Of a stretch of 64,000 nucleotides of DNA, positions 1-8,560 are shown piece by piece. Each line of letters opens with the position of its first letter. The stretch's first letter is position 1. This stretch comes from Methylomonas sp. (lineage in GTDB: Bacteria > Pseudomonadota > Gammaproteobacteria > Methylococcales > Methylomonadaceae): contig PERU01000007.1 of the NCBI GenBank assembly GCA_002928965.1, forward strand, positions 52,964 to 116,963. Reading direction: 5' to 3'. The translations under genes and the position numbers were made by a program. Under the pieces are notes generated by a model. That model searched no databases. It worked only from the letters and a program-made list of their open reading frames with translations, and had not been told where the DNA came from.

Positions 1-2
1 AC

Positions 3-533
3 GATGTTGTGTTGGCAAAGAAGATTCTTCACCATGTTCGCGCTCTTCGTCCCGATTTACCCGTTATGGTACGTACTCGCGATGAAACACACGTTGAAGA
101 ATTGCGACAAGCCGGAGCTACGGAGGTGGTGCCGGAAGTGCTTGAAGCAGGATTGATGATAGCTTCTCATGCCTTATTACTGCTCAATGTACCGTTCACT
201 CGGGTAGTGCGTCGCATGCAGCAGCAACGAGCAAGTCGTTATCGGCTGCTACGCGAGTTTTATCGTGGTGAGGAGGTATTTTCGGATGATTTCAATAGGG
301 TTATTGAAGATGACTTGAGATCCGTATTTATTTCTTCGGGTAGTAGCGTTGTAGGGAAAAAACTAAAAGAACTGACATTGGAAGGTGTGATCGTATCGTC
401 GCTGGTCAGACAAGGACTTCGAGAGTCCGAACCGCTCGATCTTGTTATAGCGGAAGAGGATGTGGTTGTCCTCTTTGGGACGACGGGCAATTTAGATCGT
501 GCCGAAAGAAAATTGCTAGGCAAAAGGCCGTAG
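3..533 (+). CDS. KefB/KefC-type monovalent cation:proton antiporter, C-terminal part
   Basis: This is the end of a gene that starts outside the window; the frame is open to the left edge, so the GTG at 9 is not a true start. The visible 176 residues hold the last part of an RCK/TrkA-N-like domain (about residues 1-85) and a TrkA-C domain (about 100-170, from SVFISSGS to RAERKLL). This layout is typical of CPA2 antiporters such as KefB and KefC, in which cytosolic ligand-binding domains gate K+/H+ exchange in the inner membrane. The membrane part is not visible, so a soluble TrkA-like protein is possible, but the spacer between the two domains (LLREFYRGEE) looks like the antiporter type. The next gene on the same strand is a PII-like protein, which may be functionally linked. 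Confidence 0.8.
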   Translation, partial: DVVLAKKILHHVRALRPDLPVMVRTRDETHVEELRQAGATEVVPEVLEAGLMIASHALLLLNVPFTRVVRRMQQQRASRYRLLREFYRGEEVFSDDFNRVIEDDLRSVFISSGSSVVGKKLKELTLEGVIVSSLVRQGLRESEPLDLVIAEEDVVVLFGTTGNLDRAERKLLGKRP

Positions 534-891
534 ATGAGGTGACGATAGGAGCCATCAATCGCAACTTTCGACCGGGAACTCTACAATGGGCGCGTTTTTC
601 AGGTGTTACCCGACCACAGCCGTCATCGGTGCATGATCGATTTTGCTCATGAACGTGGAATACGTGGATGAACCGTGTAATGGTAATGAATCTAGATCAC
701 TCGTCCCTTGCGGTAGGTGACGGACAGGTTTGCTGAGCACCTTGGTGGCTAACTCGCACAGAGAAACGAAGAGTCAAGACTTGACACTGATCCTCATGAT
801 CTTAGCACTTGCCGACTTGAGGTGGTCTAGGTATAAATGAGCCTTTATTGCATTCATTAACCATAAATTAACCGTTGCGATCAGGAAATAT
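534..891. other. Intergenic region, 358 bp
   Basis: No convincing reading frame, RNA gene or repeat is visible. The last 60 bases are AT-rich and probably hold the promoter of the PII-like gene, which has an AGGAAA ribosome-binding site a few bases before its ATG. Confidence 0.4.
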
Positions 892-1239
892 ATGGACTTC
901 AAATTAATCATGGTCTTCGTCGATGAAGACAAAACCGAACAAGTTCTTGATGCTTCCAGAAACGCTGGTGCGACAGGCGCGACGATCATCAACAAGGCCC
1001 GAGGTCAAGGACTGGAAAAGCTTGTAGGTGTTTTTGGCCTGGAAATATTAAACCCTAGAGCGGTTATACTGATTTTAGCCGAGGAAAGACGCGCAGATGG
1101 CATCATAGAAGCCGTTGCCGAAGCCGGCAATCTTGATGAAAGTTTAGGTACCGGTATTGCAATACAACTCAATGTGGATAAGGCGCTAGGCCTTAGTGAG
1201 CATATTAAGGAATTGCAAAAAATAAAACCGCTAAGCTAA
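892..1239 (+). CDS. PII-like signalling protein (DUF1538-associated type)
   Basis: A 115-residue protein of the PII superfamily. The start (FKLIMVFVDEDKTEQVLDA) and the GTGIAIQLNVDKALGL end match the ferredoxin-like PII fold. The T-loop is short and the uridylylated tyrosine of GlnB/GlnK is not recognisable, so this is not a classical nitrogen regulator. It is clearly paralogous to the protein at 39491-39841 (FKLIxxFVDDxKTE, GATxI, GTGIAxxxxV), which lies in an operon with two DUF1538 membrane proteins. Here the gene follows a KefB-type antiporter on the same strand after 358 bp. Known PII proteins are trimers that bind adenine nucleotides and dock onto membrane transporters. That this one regulates the upstream antiporter is inference. 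The start is supported by AGGAAA just upstream. Confidence 0.8.
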   Translation: MDFKLIMVFVDEDKTEQVLDASRNAGATGATIINKARGQGLEKLVGVFGLEILNPRAVILILAEERRADGIIEAVAEAGNLDESLGTGIAIQLNVDKALGLSEHIKELQKIKPLS

Positions 1240-1302
1240 TTCTGCCTCCCAATTATTTGGTTTGGTGTAACTCTCACGCCCTATAGGGCCGTAGGGCCGT
1301 AG

Positions 1303-1329
1303 GTCCGATTAGTGTCAGCGTAATCGGAC
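1303..1329. repeat. REP-like hairpin
   Basis: A perfect 9-bp stem, GTCCGATTA (1303-1311) and TAATCGGAC (1321-1329), with a 9-base loop. It is preceded by a short direct repeat of GGGCCGTA (about 1287-1301). It lies between the PII-like gene and the convergent brnA gene, has no following T-run, and resembles the short extragenic palindromes common in these genomes. Confidence 0.6.
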
Positions 1330-1451
1330 GCATGTTTTGATTCGAAGGCCTTTTTAAGGCTGGTTTCCATTAATTAGGACCGCAAGCTGGATTGAGCCAA
1401 AGCGATACATAGCGACTAATGTTGCTAATGCCGGATTTCAGGGTGCTCAGC

Positions 1452-1685
1452 CTAAGACCCTAATTCTTTGGACTGCCAGGAAATATCAATTTTTCGGTGG
1501 CTGGCGATGCAGTCGCGTAGATACTGATTAATCAGGCTTTGATACGGTACGCCGGATTCATCGGCCATTTGTTTGAAATATTCAATAACATCCTCTCCTA
1601 GTCGCATGGTGACGGACTTTTTGAGTTTGGCCGCATACGGATTTTTGCGTGACTTCATTTTTGACAAATCGTAATCAGCTTTCAT
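1452..1685 (-). CDS. brnA: BrnA-type ribbon-helix-helix antitoxin
   Basis: A 77-residue protein with the layout of BrnA/CopG-like antitoxins: a charged N-terminus (about 1-25), then KKSVTMRLGEDVIEYFKQMA as the ribbon and first helix, and SGVPYQSLINQYLRDCI as the second helix (about 45-62). BrnA neutralises the BrnT ribonuclease and represses the operon. It lies directly downstream of the brnT-like gene. Its ATG at 1685 would overlap the stop of the toxin if the toxin frame were intact (ATGAAAGCTGA), which is the usual coupled arrangement. The antitoxin itself looks complete. Confidence 0.8.
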   Translation of the reverse strand: MKADYDLSKMKSRKNPYAAKLKKSVTMRLGEDVIEYFKQMADESGVPYQSLINQYLRDCIASHRKIDISWQSKELGS

Positions 1686-1717
1686 GGTATGGCCCCTTAT
1701 AAAAGGTTGACTCGTTT

Positions 1718-1969
1718 TTAGTGGCTCTTCTGACCGATGATGATGCGAATGGTATTCCCCTGATCACGCTCACAATGACATGCAATTAACAACCGGGCTT
1801 TAACGCTAAAACCCAGCATCAGAAAACGGTCTTCCGCCTCCGAATGCTCGTCATCAAAAAACTGCACTGCAAACTCGTCATAAAACACCGATTGTGCTTC
1901 TTCGAAGCGTATACCATGCTTGTCATGGTTTAAAACCGCTTTTGCAGGTTCCCATTCGAATTTAATCAT
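1718..1969 (-). CDS. brnT: BrnT-type toxin (DUF497), C-terminus frameshifted
   Basis: The first 73 residues are a typical BrnT RNase toxin: FEWEPAKAVLNHDKHGIRFEEAQSV at the start, then FDDEHSEAEDRFLMLGFS and LLIACHCERDQGNTIRII. The conserved family ending IISxRxATKxE is lost: the frame reads IIIGQKSH and stops at 1718. One extra base in ATCATCATCGG explains this. Removing it gives IISVRRATKNE followed by STFYKGPYHES, with a stop at 1675 that overlaps the brnA start. The restored protein would be about 97 residues, the normal family size. So the toxin is probably inactivated or weakened by a 1-base insertion, or the assembly has an error here. Known BrnT proteins cleave RNA and are blocked by BrnA. 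Confidence 0.75.
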   Translation of the reverse strand: MIKFEWEPAKAVLNHDKHGIRFEEAQSVFYDEFAVQFFDDEHSEAEDRFLMLGFSVKARLLIACHCERDQGNTIRIIIGQKSH

Positions 1970-1971
1970 CC

Positions 1972-1982
1972 ATACAGTGTAT
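1972..1982. promoter_or_regulatory. Candidate BrnA operator palindrome
   Basis: ATACAGTGTAT is a perfect 5-1-5 inverted repeat placed 3 bases upstream of the brnT start codon. BrnA-type antitoxins are known to repress their own operon by binding promoter palindromes. The assignment is inferred from position only. Confidence 0.35.
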
Positions 1983-2366
1983 TGCTGCTTTTAGTGGGTA
2001 GCAAGCTTGCCTGCTCAAGCGAGCAATGTTGGGCTAAATTGAATGTCAGCTTAGCAAGCACTATCTGCCGGTGGCCGGTAACGATGGTTGATAACTCAGC
2101 CAACTTTTTGTAGACCAGCGTTCGGATTAATCAGAAGATGAATTCCCCAGAACACAGTCCTGATCAAATATCTTTCCCTGCCCAAGCATCAAGCCATTCA
2201 GAAAACTCTAATCCTGTCTTCATGCAATCTTAATGTAATCTGCAGCTGTTTCTCATGTTGCTTCTGTAAGCTAAGGCTATCGGAAATACGGAGTTGTTAC
2301 TTGCAGTGGGCGGGTTTGTCGGGCTGCTGAACAAGGACGTTTTCAATTTCAGACCGGGAGTCACTC
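1983..2366. other. Intergenic region, 384 bp
   Basis: This separates the divergent brnTA and glycosyltransferase genes. No reading frame of interest is visible. It should contain both promoters. The glycosyltransferase gene has GGGAG as ribosome-binding site just before its ATG. Confidence 0.4.
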
Positions 2367-3245
2367 ATGAAAATATCCTTGATACTGGCCACATTGGGCC
2401 GGGATGTGGAGTTGCTGGATTTTTTGAAATCGTTGATTTTTCAGACCTACCAGAACTATGAATTGATCGTCATCGATCAAAACCAGGATGGCAAGATCGA
2501 TCACATCATGCAGCGTTTTGGGCAGTGCATGGATATCAAACACCTGAAAGTGGGCTTTACCGGCAATGCGCGGGCGCGCGATTATGGCATTGCTTTGGCG
2601 CAGGGTGACATCGTGGCGTTTCCGGATGATGATTGTGTTTACGATAAAAACGTCTTGCGGAAAGTCGTCTCGGAATTTAACCGGCGTAAGACATTGGCGA
2701 TTCTGGTGGCGGGATCATACGACTTTTCACCAACGCGTTTCAGCGTGGGCGTCAACAGTCGCCGTGCGGGTTATTTCTCCCGGTTAAATATGATGGGGGT
2801 TGAATTCACCCAGTTCTTTGCGCTGGACAGGGTCGATCGCCAGCAGTTTTATCTGGACCACGATTTTGGCATCGGCGCCAAATATGACGGCGCGGAAGGT
2901 TTTGAATTGTTGTACAGACTGCTACGGGCGGGCAATCGGGCGTTTTATACGCCGCGTATCAAAATCTATCACGCCAACAAGGATCATTACAGTCTGGGTA
3001 CAGCGCGAATGTTGAGATATTCCACTGGTGTCGGGGCTTACATTCGTAAATTCGTCAACCAGCACGATCTGTTTATTGGGTATTACATCCTGCGCAAGAT
3101 GCTGCTGGCCCCCGCGTTGAAAATGGCGTTGGCTTTGCTGACTCTGAATTTTGGCAAGTTGCTGTACGCGTATTGCAACCTGGTTGGGGTATGGCGAGGG
3201 TTTTTCGCTTATGGCCGCGAAGCTAAATTAACGGTGGGGAACTGA
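2367..3245 (+). CDS. Family 2 glycosyltransferase
   Basis: A 292-residue GT-A fold glycosyltransferase. The N-terminus (SLILATLGRDVELLDFLKSL) is the usual nucleotide-sugar binding start. A DDD metal-binding motif sits at about residues 87-89 (FPDDDCVYD), preceded by GFTGNARARDYGI, typical of GT2 enzymes. The last 60 residues are hydrophobic, suggesting membrane association. It probably transfers a sugar to a growing surface polysaccharide or lipid-linked glycan; donor and acceptor cannot be read from the sequence. It begins a three-gene set with the GT4 and second GT2 genes, with 1 base between this stop and the next ATG. Confidence 0.85.
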   Translation: MKISLILATLGRDVELLDFLKSLIFQTYQNYELIVIDQNQDGKIDHIMQRFGQCMDIKHLKVGFTGNARARDYGIALAQGDIVAFPDDDCVYDKNVLRKVVSEFNRRKTLAILVAGSYDFSPTRFSVGVNSRRAGYFSRLNMMGVEFTQFFALDRVDRQQFYLDHDFGIGAKYDGAEGFELLYRLLRAGNRAFYTPRIKIYHANKDHYSLGTARMLRYSTGVGAYIRKFVNQHDLFIGYYILRKMLLAPALKMALALLTLNFGKLLYAYCNLVGVWRGFFAYGREAKLTVGN

Positions 3246-3246
3246 A

Positions 3247-4449
3247 ATGGATGTGGGTATTGTCTCGACCCATGTGCCGCCGGCCAAAGGCTATGGCGGA
3301 GTATCGGTCACCTGTGGCGTATTGACTAAAGCCTGGGCGGAATCCGGTCATAGCTTGGCATTGGTGGCATCCGATGAATCGCTGGATGGGCCATTGCAAG
3401 CCAGTCAGGTGGATGTCGGTGCAAACGTCGATGTGCGCTTATATCGCAGTTACGGCTTTCGGCGCTGGGGTTTTGGCTTGGGGGCCATCCCCAAACTTTT
3501 CAAGTTATGCCAAGAAGCGCCGGTTGTGTATATCCACGGTATCGCCACATGGCCATCCACGTTGGCGGCCTTGTTTTGCTGGGTATTGGGCAAGCCATTT
3601 ATGGTGGCTGTCCATGGTGGTTTGATGCCTGAACATGTGGCTTTAATACGCCAGCGTAAGCCGCATAAGTGGTGGTATTACCGTTTGTTGACTTTCCCTG
3701 CATTGCGCAAAGCCATTGCTATTCATTGCACCAGCGACACAGAAGCTCAGGGTGTGCGGGATGTGTTAGGTCAGGATGCGCGCATTCTATTGGTGCCCAA
3801 TGGTATTGATAGCCGTGATTTTAAAGTCGCGGCTTGTCCCACCAGCAATGGTCAGCAATTGTGCTTTCTGGGGCATGTGCAGCAGGAAAAAGGCATCAAT
3901 GCCTTTATTCGAGCCTGGCTTAAGGTGCGTGGCCCATACGACAAACTGGTCGTGGCGGGGCGTAGCGTGGATGGCGATTATCTCCAGGCGTTTCAGGCCT
4001 TGTTGGCAAAAGCCGACGGTGCGATCGAGTACCGCGGTTACCTGCCTCGTAATGAAATCATGGATTTACTGGCTGACAGCCATTTTCTCGTATTGCCGTC
4101 CGGATTGGAGCAAAGCAGTGGCATGCGGGAAAATTTTGGCAATGTGGTCGCCGAAGCCATGGCTGCGGGCCGTCCGGTGTTGGTAGCCAAGGGCTTGGCC
4201 TGGGATCATCTGCCTGCGTTGAATGCCGGCTGGGTATTTGAGCGCAACGAGGCCTCAGTGCTGGAAGTTTTGCAAAAAGCCCAGGCTGTCAGCGAATCGG
4301 AATGGCAGATCCTGTCAAACAATGCACGCCATTATGTCGAACAACAACTGAATCCCGTCACGTTGGGCGATCAAGTCTGGCAAATATTGACGAGTAATGA
4401 TCAGCAGGAACTAACCCCATCACTGACTAGAGGAGCGAGTTATGAATAA
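3247..4449 (+). CDS. Family 4 glycosyltransferase
   Basis: A 400-residue GT-B fold enzyme. Residues 1-190 form the acceptor half, starting with VGIVSTHVPPAKGYGGVS. The second half has the GT4 signature with the paired glutamates of an EX7E motif in SGMRENFGNVVAEAMAAGRP (about 295-315). GT4 enzymes use nucleotide-sugar donors and retain anomeric configuration. No signal peptide or membrane helix is obvious, so it should act at the cytoplasmic face. It overlaps the next glycosyltransferase by 8 bases and follows the first by 1 base, so the three genes are almost certainly one operon for a surface glycan. No polymerase, flippase or nucleotide-sugar genes are nearby. Confidence 0.87.
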   Translation: MDVGIVSTHVPPAKGYGGVSVTCGVLTKAWAESGHSLALVASDESLDGPLQASQVDVGANVDVRLYRSYGFRRWGFGLGAIPKLFKLCQEAPVVYIHGIATWPSTLAALFCWVLGKPFMVAVHGGLMPEHVALIRQRKPHKWWYYRLLTFPALRKAIAIHCTSDTEAQGVRDVLGQDARILLVPNGIDSRDFKVAACPTSNGQQLCFLGHVQQEKGINAFIRAWLKVRGPYDKLVVAGRSVDGDYLQAFQALLAKADGAIEYRGYLPRNEIMDLLADSHFLVLPSGLEQSSGMRENFGNVVAEAMAAGRPVLVAKGLAWDHLPALNAGWVFERNEASVLEVLQKAQAVSESEWQILSNNARHYVEQQLNPVTLGDQVWQILTSNDQQELTPSLTRGASYE

Positions 4450-5407
4450 AGTGGGTTTGATTGTACCGACTTTAAACGCCGGAGATACGTGGTCAAACTG
4501 GCTGCAGGCGTTAGCCCAACAAACCAGACAACCTGATCGATTGTTATTGATTGATTCGTCATCCACAGACCAAACGGTGGCACTGGCCCGAAAACAGGGA
4601 TTTGAAATTCGGATTATTGATAAATCGACATTCAACCATGGCGGCACTCGTCAATGGGGGCTGGAGGTGTTGCATGACATGGATGTGATTGTATTTTTGA
4701 CTCAGGACGCCGTGCTGGCTGATAGGCATGCGATAGAAAACTTGCTGGTCGCGTTTGATGATCCTGCGGTTGCTACTGCGTATGGTCGGCAGTTACCGCA
4801 CCCAAATGCCGGGCCAGTTGCTGCACATGCTCGTTTATTTAATTATCCGCAGCAAAACCAGCTGCGTAGTTTGGTCGATCGTGACCGGTTTGGCATCAAA
4901 ACCGTGTTTACCTCCAATTCATTTGCCGCCTATCGGCGTGATGTCTTGCTGCAGTTGGGTGGTTTTCCGACGCATACCGTGATGAATGAGGATACTTTTG
5001 TGGTAGGACTGATTTTAAAGGCAGGCTGGAGTATCGCTTATCGCGCCGATGCAAAGGTGTACCATTCGCATGATTATGGTTTTATTGATGAATTTAAACG
5101 CTATTTCGATATTGGGGTGTTTCACGCCAATACGCTTTGGCTGCAACAGACTTTCGGTGGTGCAGTCGGCGAGGGCAGGCGATTTGTGTTATCTGAATTG
5201 ATGTACTTGCTGAAGTTTGCCCCCGGTTTAATACTGTCTGCAATCATCCGCACCGGCTTGAAGGCCTTGGGTTATAAGTTGGGAATGTGGCATGAACGCT
5301 TGCCATTCGCTCTCAAGCCGTATTTGAGTATGCACAAAGCGTATTGGCAGATGCAGCCTGACCAGCGAGTTTATGAGGATAGGTCATCAAAATGCAAGAT
5401 GGGCTAA
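4442..5407 (+). CDS. Family 2 glycosyltransferase, rhamnosyltransferase-like
   Basis: A 321-residue GT2 enzyme. It starts VGLIVPTLNAGDTWSNWLQAL, then has LLIDSSSTDQTVALA, a FNHGGTRQWG motif (about 64-73) and a TQDA metal-site motif (about 88-91). The FNHG/TQDA pair is characteristic of the rhamnosyltransferase-like branch of GT2. A hydrophobic C-terminal third may bind the membrane. The start at 4442 is supported by GAGGAG a few bases upstream, inside the end of the GT4 gene. It ends the three-gene glycan operon, and a hairpin lies between it and the convergent purH. Confidence 0.85.
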   Translation: MNKVGLIVPTLNAGDTWSNWLQALAQQTRQPDRLLLIDSSSTDQTVALARKQGFEIRIIDKSTFNHGGTRQWGLEVLHDMDVIVFLTQDAVLADRHAIENLLVAFDDPAVATAYGRQLPHPNAGPVAAHARLFNYPQQNQLRSLVDRDRFGIKTVFTSNSFAAYRRDVLLQLGGFPTHTVMNEDTFVVGLILKAGWSIAYRADAKVYHSHDYGFIDEFKRYFDIGVFHANTLWLQQTFGGAVGEGRRFVLSELMYLLKFAPGLILSAIIRTGLKALGYKLGMWHERLPFALKPYLSMHKAYWQMQPDQRVYEDRSSKCKMG

Positions 5408-5426
5408 GTAATGCCCAGTGACGTAG

Positions 5427-5456
5427 GTCAGGTTGCGCGTAACTGCGCTACCTGAC
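5427..5456. repeat. Hairpin between convergent genes, REP-like or bidirectional terminator
   Basis: GTCAGGT (5427-5433) pairs with ACCTGAC (5450-5456). The stem continues inward through GCGC/GCGC after one mismatch, giving about 11 paired bases around GTAACT. It lies between the end of the glycosyltransferase operon and the end of purH. There is no T-run on either side, so a REP-like element is as likely as a terminator. Confidence 0.55.
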
Positions 5457-5471
5457 TTTCCGCGCTGTACT

Positions 5472-7052
5472 TTAATGCCTGAAATGCCGCATGCCGGTTA
5501 ACACCATGGCGATGTTATGTTCGTTGGCAGCATCAATCACTTCCTGATCGCGCATGGAGCCGCCAGGGTGAATCACTGCGGTAATGCCGGCTGCAGCGGC
5601 CGCATCGATACCATCGCGGAACGGGAAAAAGGCATCCGATGCCATTACTGAACCCGGTACCACTAACCCTTCATCAGCCGCTTTTATGCCGGCAATTTTG
5701 GCGGAATAGACCCGGCTCATTTGGCCTGCACCAATGCCGATGGTTTGGCCGTTTTTGCCGTAGACAATCGCGTTGGATTTGACGAATTTGGCGACTTTCC
5801 AGACAAACAGCAAGTCGGCCATTTCCTGTGCGCTGGGTGCGCGGTTACTGACGACTTTTACGTCGGCTGCGATGATGCTGCCGGTGTCTTTGTCCTGCAC
5901 CAATAAGCCGCCGCCGACACGTTTGAAATCCAACGCCGCTGTAGTGTTGTCGGTCCACACACCGGTTTCCAGTACCCGGACATTTTTCTTTTTTGCCAAA
6001 GCAACTTTCGCAGGCTCGGAAATCGAGGGGGCGATGATCACTTCGACAAACTGACGCTCGGCGATTTCGGTAGCGGTTTGTTCATCCAGTTCGCGATTGA
6101 AGGCAATAATGCCACCGAATGCCGAGGTTGGATCAGTGGCATAGGCCAGATTGTAAGCGTCGAAAATGCTGTCGCTAATCGCCACACCGCAGGGATTGGC
6201 GTGTTTGACAATCACGCAAGCGGGCTGATCGCTAAAGGCTTTCACGCATTCCAAGGCCGCGTCAGCGTCGGCAATGTTGTTGTAAGACAGTTCTTTGCCC
6301 TGTAACTGGCGGGCGGCGGCGATGCTGCCTGCCGGGGGATTTTTTTCCTGATAAAACGCCGCGTTTTGATGCGGATTTTCGCCATAACGCATGCGTTGCA
6401 ATTGATGAAATTGCAGGTTCAGGGTGTCCGGGAAACTGTCGGCAGCCACCACTTTGCTCAAATAAGCGGCAATCATGGTGTCGTAACGGGCAGTGTGTTC
6501 AAAGCTTTTTAAAGCCAGTTTGAATCGGGTGTCATGGCTCAGGCCGCTGGCGTTGGCTTGCAGTTCATCCAAAATGATTGGGTAATCAGCCGGATCAACT
6601 ACGATGGCGACATCATTATGGTTCTTGGCCGCACCACGAATCATGCTGGGGCCGCCAATGTCGATGTTCTCGATAGCGGTTTCCAGATCGCAATCCGGTC
6701 TGGCTACGGTTTGTTCAAACGGATATAAATTCACCACCACCATGTCTATGGCTTTGATGCCGCTATCAGCCATCACTGCATCATCAATACCGCGTCTGCC
6801 TAGTATGCCGCCATGTACTTTGGGATGCAGCGTTTTGACCCGACCGTCCATCATTTCCGGGAAACCGGTGTAATCCGACACTTCGGTGACGGGTATGCTG
6901 TGCTCAGCCAGTAATTTGGCGGTGCCGCCTGTGGAGAGTAATTCAATGCCCAGACCATGCAGCGCTTGGCAAAATTCCAGCACGCCGGCTTTATCCGACA
7001 CGCTCACCAGCGCCCGGCTGACTTTCTTATGGTTGTCCACAGGGGTATTCAT
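5472..7052 (-). CDS. purH: Bifunctional AICAR transformylase/IMP cyclohydrolase
   Basis: A 526-residue protein of full family length. The N-terminal part (about 10-150) is the IMP cyclohydrolase (MGS-like) domain: [19 protein letters not shown] and [11 protein letters not shown]. The rest is the transformylase domain with the catalytic KH pair in [12 protein letters not shown] and the conserved [13 protein letters not shown]. It carries out the last two steps of IMP synthesis in the cytoplasm. It lies 28 bases downstream of fis and after dusB on the same strand, a known gammaproteobacterial order. Confidence 0.97.
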   Translation of the reverse strand: MNTPVDNHKKVSRALVSVSDKAGVLEFCQALHGLGIELLSTGGTAKLLAEHSIPVTEVSDYTGFPEMMDGRVKTLHPKVHGGILGRRGIDDAVMADSGIKAIDMVVVNLYPFEQTVARPDCDLETAIENIDIGGPSMIRGAAKNHNDVAIVVDPADYPIILDELQANASGLSHDTRFKLALKSFEHTARYDTMIAAYLSKVVAADSFPDTLNLQFHQLQRMRYGENPHQNAAFYQEKNPPAGSIAAARQLQGKELSYNNIADADAALECVKAFSDQPACVIVKHANPCGVAISDSIFDAYNLAYATDPTSAFGGIIAFNRELDEQTATEIAERQFVEVIIAPSISEPAKVALAKKKNVRVLETGVWTDNTTAALDFKRVGGGLLVQDKDTGSIIAADVKVVSNRAPSAQEMADLLFVWKVAKFVKSNAIVYGKNGQTIGIGAGQMSRVYSAKIAGIKAADEGLVVPGSVMASDAFFPFRDGIDAAAAAGITAVIHPGGSMRDQEVIDAANEHNIAMVLTGMRHFRH

Positions 7053-7080
7053 GCAAACCTCAAAAAATAGAGAAAAGAAT

Positions 7081-7344
7081 TTAAACTAAGCCGTACAGTT
7101 CCAGCTTTTTGCGCAGCGTACTGCGGCTGAGACCCAACACGATGGCGGCTTTGCTTTGGTTGAAATCGGCGTGTTTTAAAGCGATTTCGAGTAATGGCTT
7201 TTCCACTTCTGCCAGTACCAATTGATACAAACCGGATGAGTCGTGGCCGTTGAGATGGGTAAAATAGTCTTCAACGCACTGGCGGACATGCTCTGACAGC
7301 GGTTGGCCTTTTCCATTACTGTTTTTACTCGATTCTGTTTCCAT
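7081..7344 (-). CDS. fis: DNA-binding protein Fis
   Basis: An 87-residue protein with the Fis C-terminal helix-turn-helix ([20 protein letters not shown], about residues 61-80), preceded by the helical dimer core. Fis is a nucleoid protein that bends DNA and tunes rRNA promoters, recombination and growth-phase expression. The length is a little below the E. coli protein because of a shorter N-terminus. Its ATG directly follows the dusB stop codon, and the dusB-fis pair is a classical gammaproteobacterial operon, here extended by purH. Confidence 0.95.
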   Translation of the reverse strand: METESSKNSNGKGQPLSEHVRQCVEDYFTHLNGHDSSGLYQLVLAEVEKPLLEIALKHADFNQSKAAIVLGLSRSTLRKKLELYGLV

Positions 7345-8322
7345 CTAGGCGACTCGCGGCGTGATGAGATTAAACGAGGCTGCAACCAGCGCCAATTGAA
7401 CTGCTGGTTGCTGAGCCTGATTGATTAAAGTTTTTTGTTCACCGGGTAACTGACCAAGTTTGTCGAAGTACCAGCTGATATGTTTACGTGCAATTCTAAC
7501 ACCGCTGAAAGAACCATAAAAACTGTATAAATGCTCCAGATGTTGCTGGATGACGCTTGAAATTTCAGACAAATCCGGCGGAGAAACAGGCTGTCCCGAC
7601 AGCCCGTTGTGCATCTCACGAAAAATCCAGGGTTTGCCTTGGGCCGCGCGGCCAATCATGATAGCGTCGGCGCCAGTATACTCCAAAACCTCACGGGCTT
7701 TTTTGACCGTGTTGATGTCGCCGTTGGCAATGATAGGGATTTTAACGTTTTGTTTGACTTGCTTGATGGTGTCATATTCGGCGTGACCGTTAAACCGGCA
7801 AGCCCGGCTGCGGCCATGAATGGTCAAGGCCTGAATGCCGCAACTCTCGGCGATTTTGGCAATCTTTACTGCATTGCGATGGGCCAGATCCCAGCCAGTG
7901 CGGATTTTTAAGGTTACCGGCACCTCCACGGCGTTGACCACCGCTGTCAAAATGCTTGCCACCAACGCTTCGTCTTTCAGCAATGCCGAGCCCGCCGCCA
8001 CTGAACAGACTTTTTTGGCCGGACAACCCATGTTGATGTCAATGATTTGCGCGCCTCTATCCTGATTCAACCGTGCAGCCTGAGCCATTAACTCCGGCTG
8101 AGTTCCCAGAATCTGAACCGATCTTAGGCCCAATTCACCGCTGTAATCGGTTTTTTGCAAGGTGCGGGGGTGGTGTTGCAGCTCGGTATTGGAAATCACC
8201 ATCTCAGATACGGTCAAGCCAGCACCAAACTGACTGCACAGACGCCTGAATGGATTATCGCTGACTCCCGCCATGGGGGCGAGAATGATGTTATTGGGGA
8301 GCTGATGAGGGCCGATTTGCAT
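7345..8322 (-). CDS. dusB: tRNA-dihydrouridine synthase B
   Basis: A 325-residue FMN enzyme of the Dus family. It has the TIM-barrel start ILAPMAGVSDNPFRRL, the catalytic-cysteine motif INMGCPAKKVC (about 95-106), the substrate motif TIHGRSR, and the FMN phosphate motif IIANGDI followed by GADAIMIGRAAQG. It reduces a specific uridine in the tRNA D-loop. It is first in dusB-fis-purH, with 238 bp upstream in which the promoter must lie. Confidence 0.96.
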   Translation of the reverse strand: MQIGPHQLPNNIILAPMAGVSDNPFRRLCSQFGAGLTVSEMVISNTELQHHPRTLQKTDYSGELGLRSVQILGTQPELMAQAARLNQDRGAQIIDINMGCPAKKVCSVAAGSALLKDEALVASILTAVVNAVEVPVTLKIRTGWDLAHRNAVKIAKIAESCGIQALTIHGRSRACRFNGHAEYDTIKQVKQNVKIPIIANGDINTVKKAREVLEYTGADAIMIGRAAQGKPWIFREMHNGLSGQPVSPPDLSEISSVIQQHLEHLYSFYGSFSGVRIARKHISWYFDKLGQLPGEQKTLINQAQQPAVQLALVAASFNLITPRVA

Positions 8323-8560
8323 TAATCAACAAACAGTCAAAAAGGCGGCACATAATACATGAAAAAGTCGGCTCAGGGTGGGGTGGTTTTTGAAATGAGC
8401 TTGTCACCTTTTGGGGCGGTTACAGGCGATTCCCATCGCTCAGACCTACAGTCTAAATTTTGTAAATGGATTCCCGCACTAGTGCCCCAGAGGCTATGTG
8501 CTGGCATGACGATTACAGGGAATTTGAGGGCGATTAAATGCGAACAAATCCTATCCAAAC
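8323..8560. promoter_or_regulatory. Upstream region of dusB-fis-purH
   Basis: This 238-bp gap must hold the dusB promoter. The part around 8466-8520 (GGATTCCCGC ... GGCATGACGATTACAGGG) resembles a worn copy of a short extragenic repeat, which also explains the spurious plus-strand reading frame here. No clear -35/-10 pair was singled out. Confidence 0.3.
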
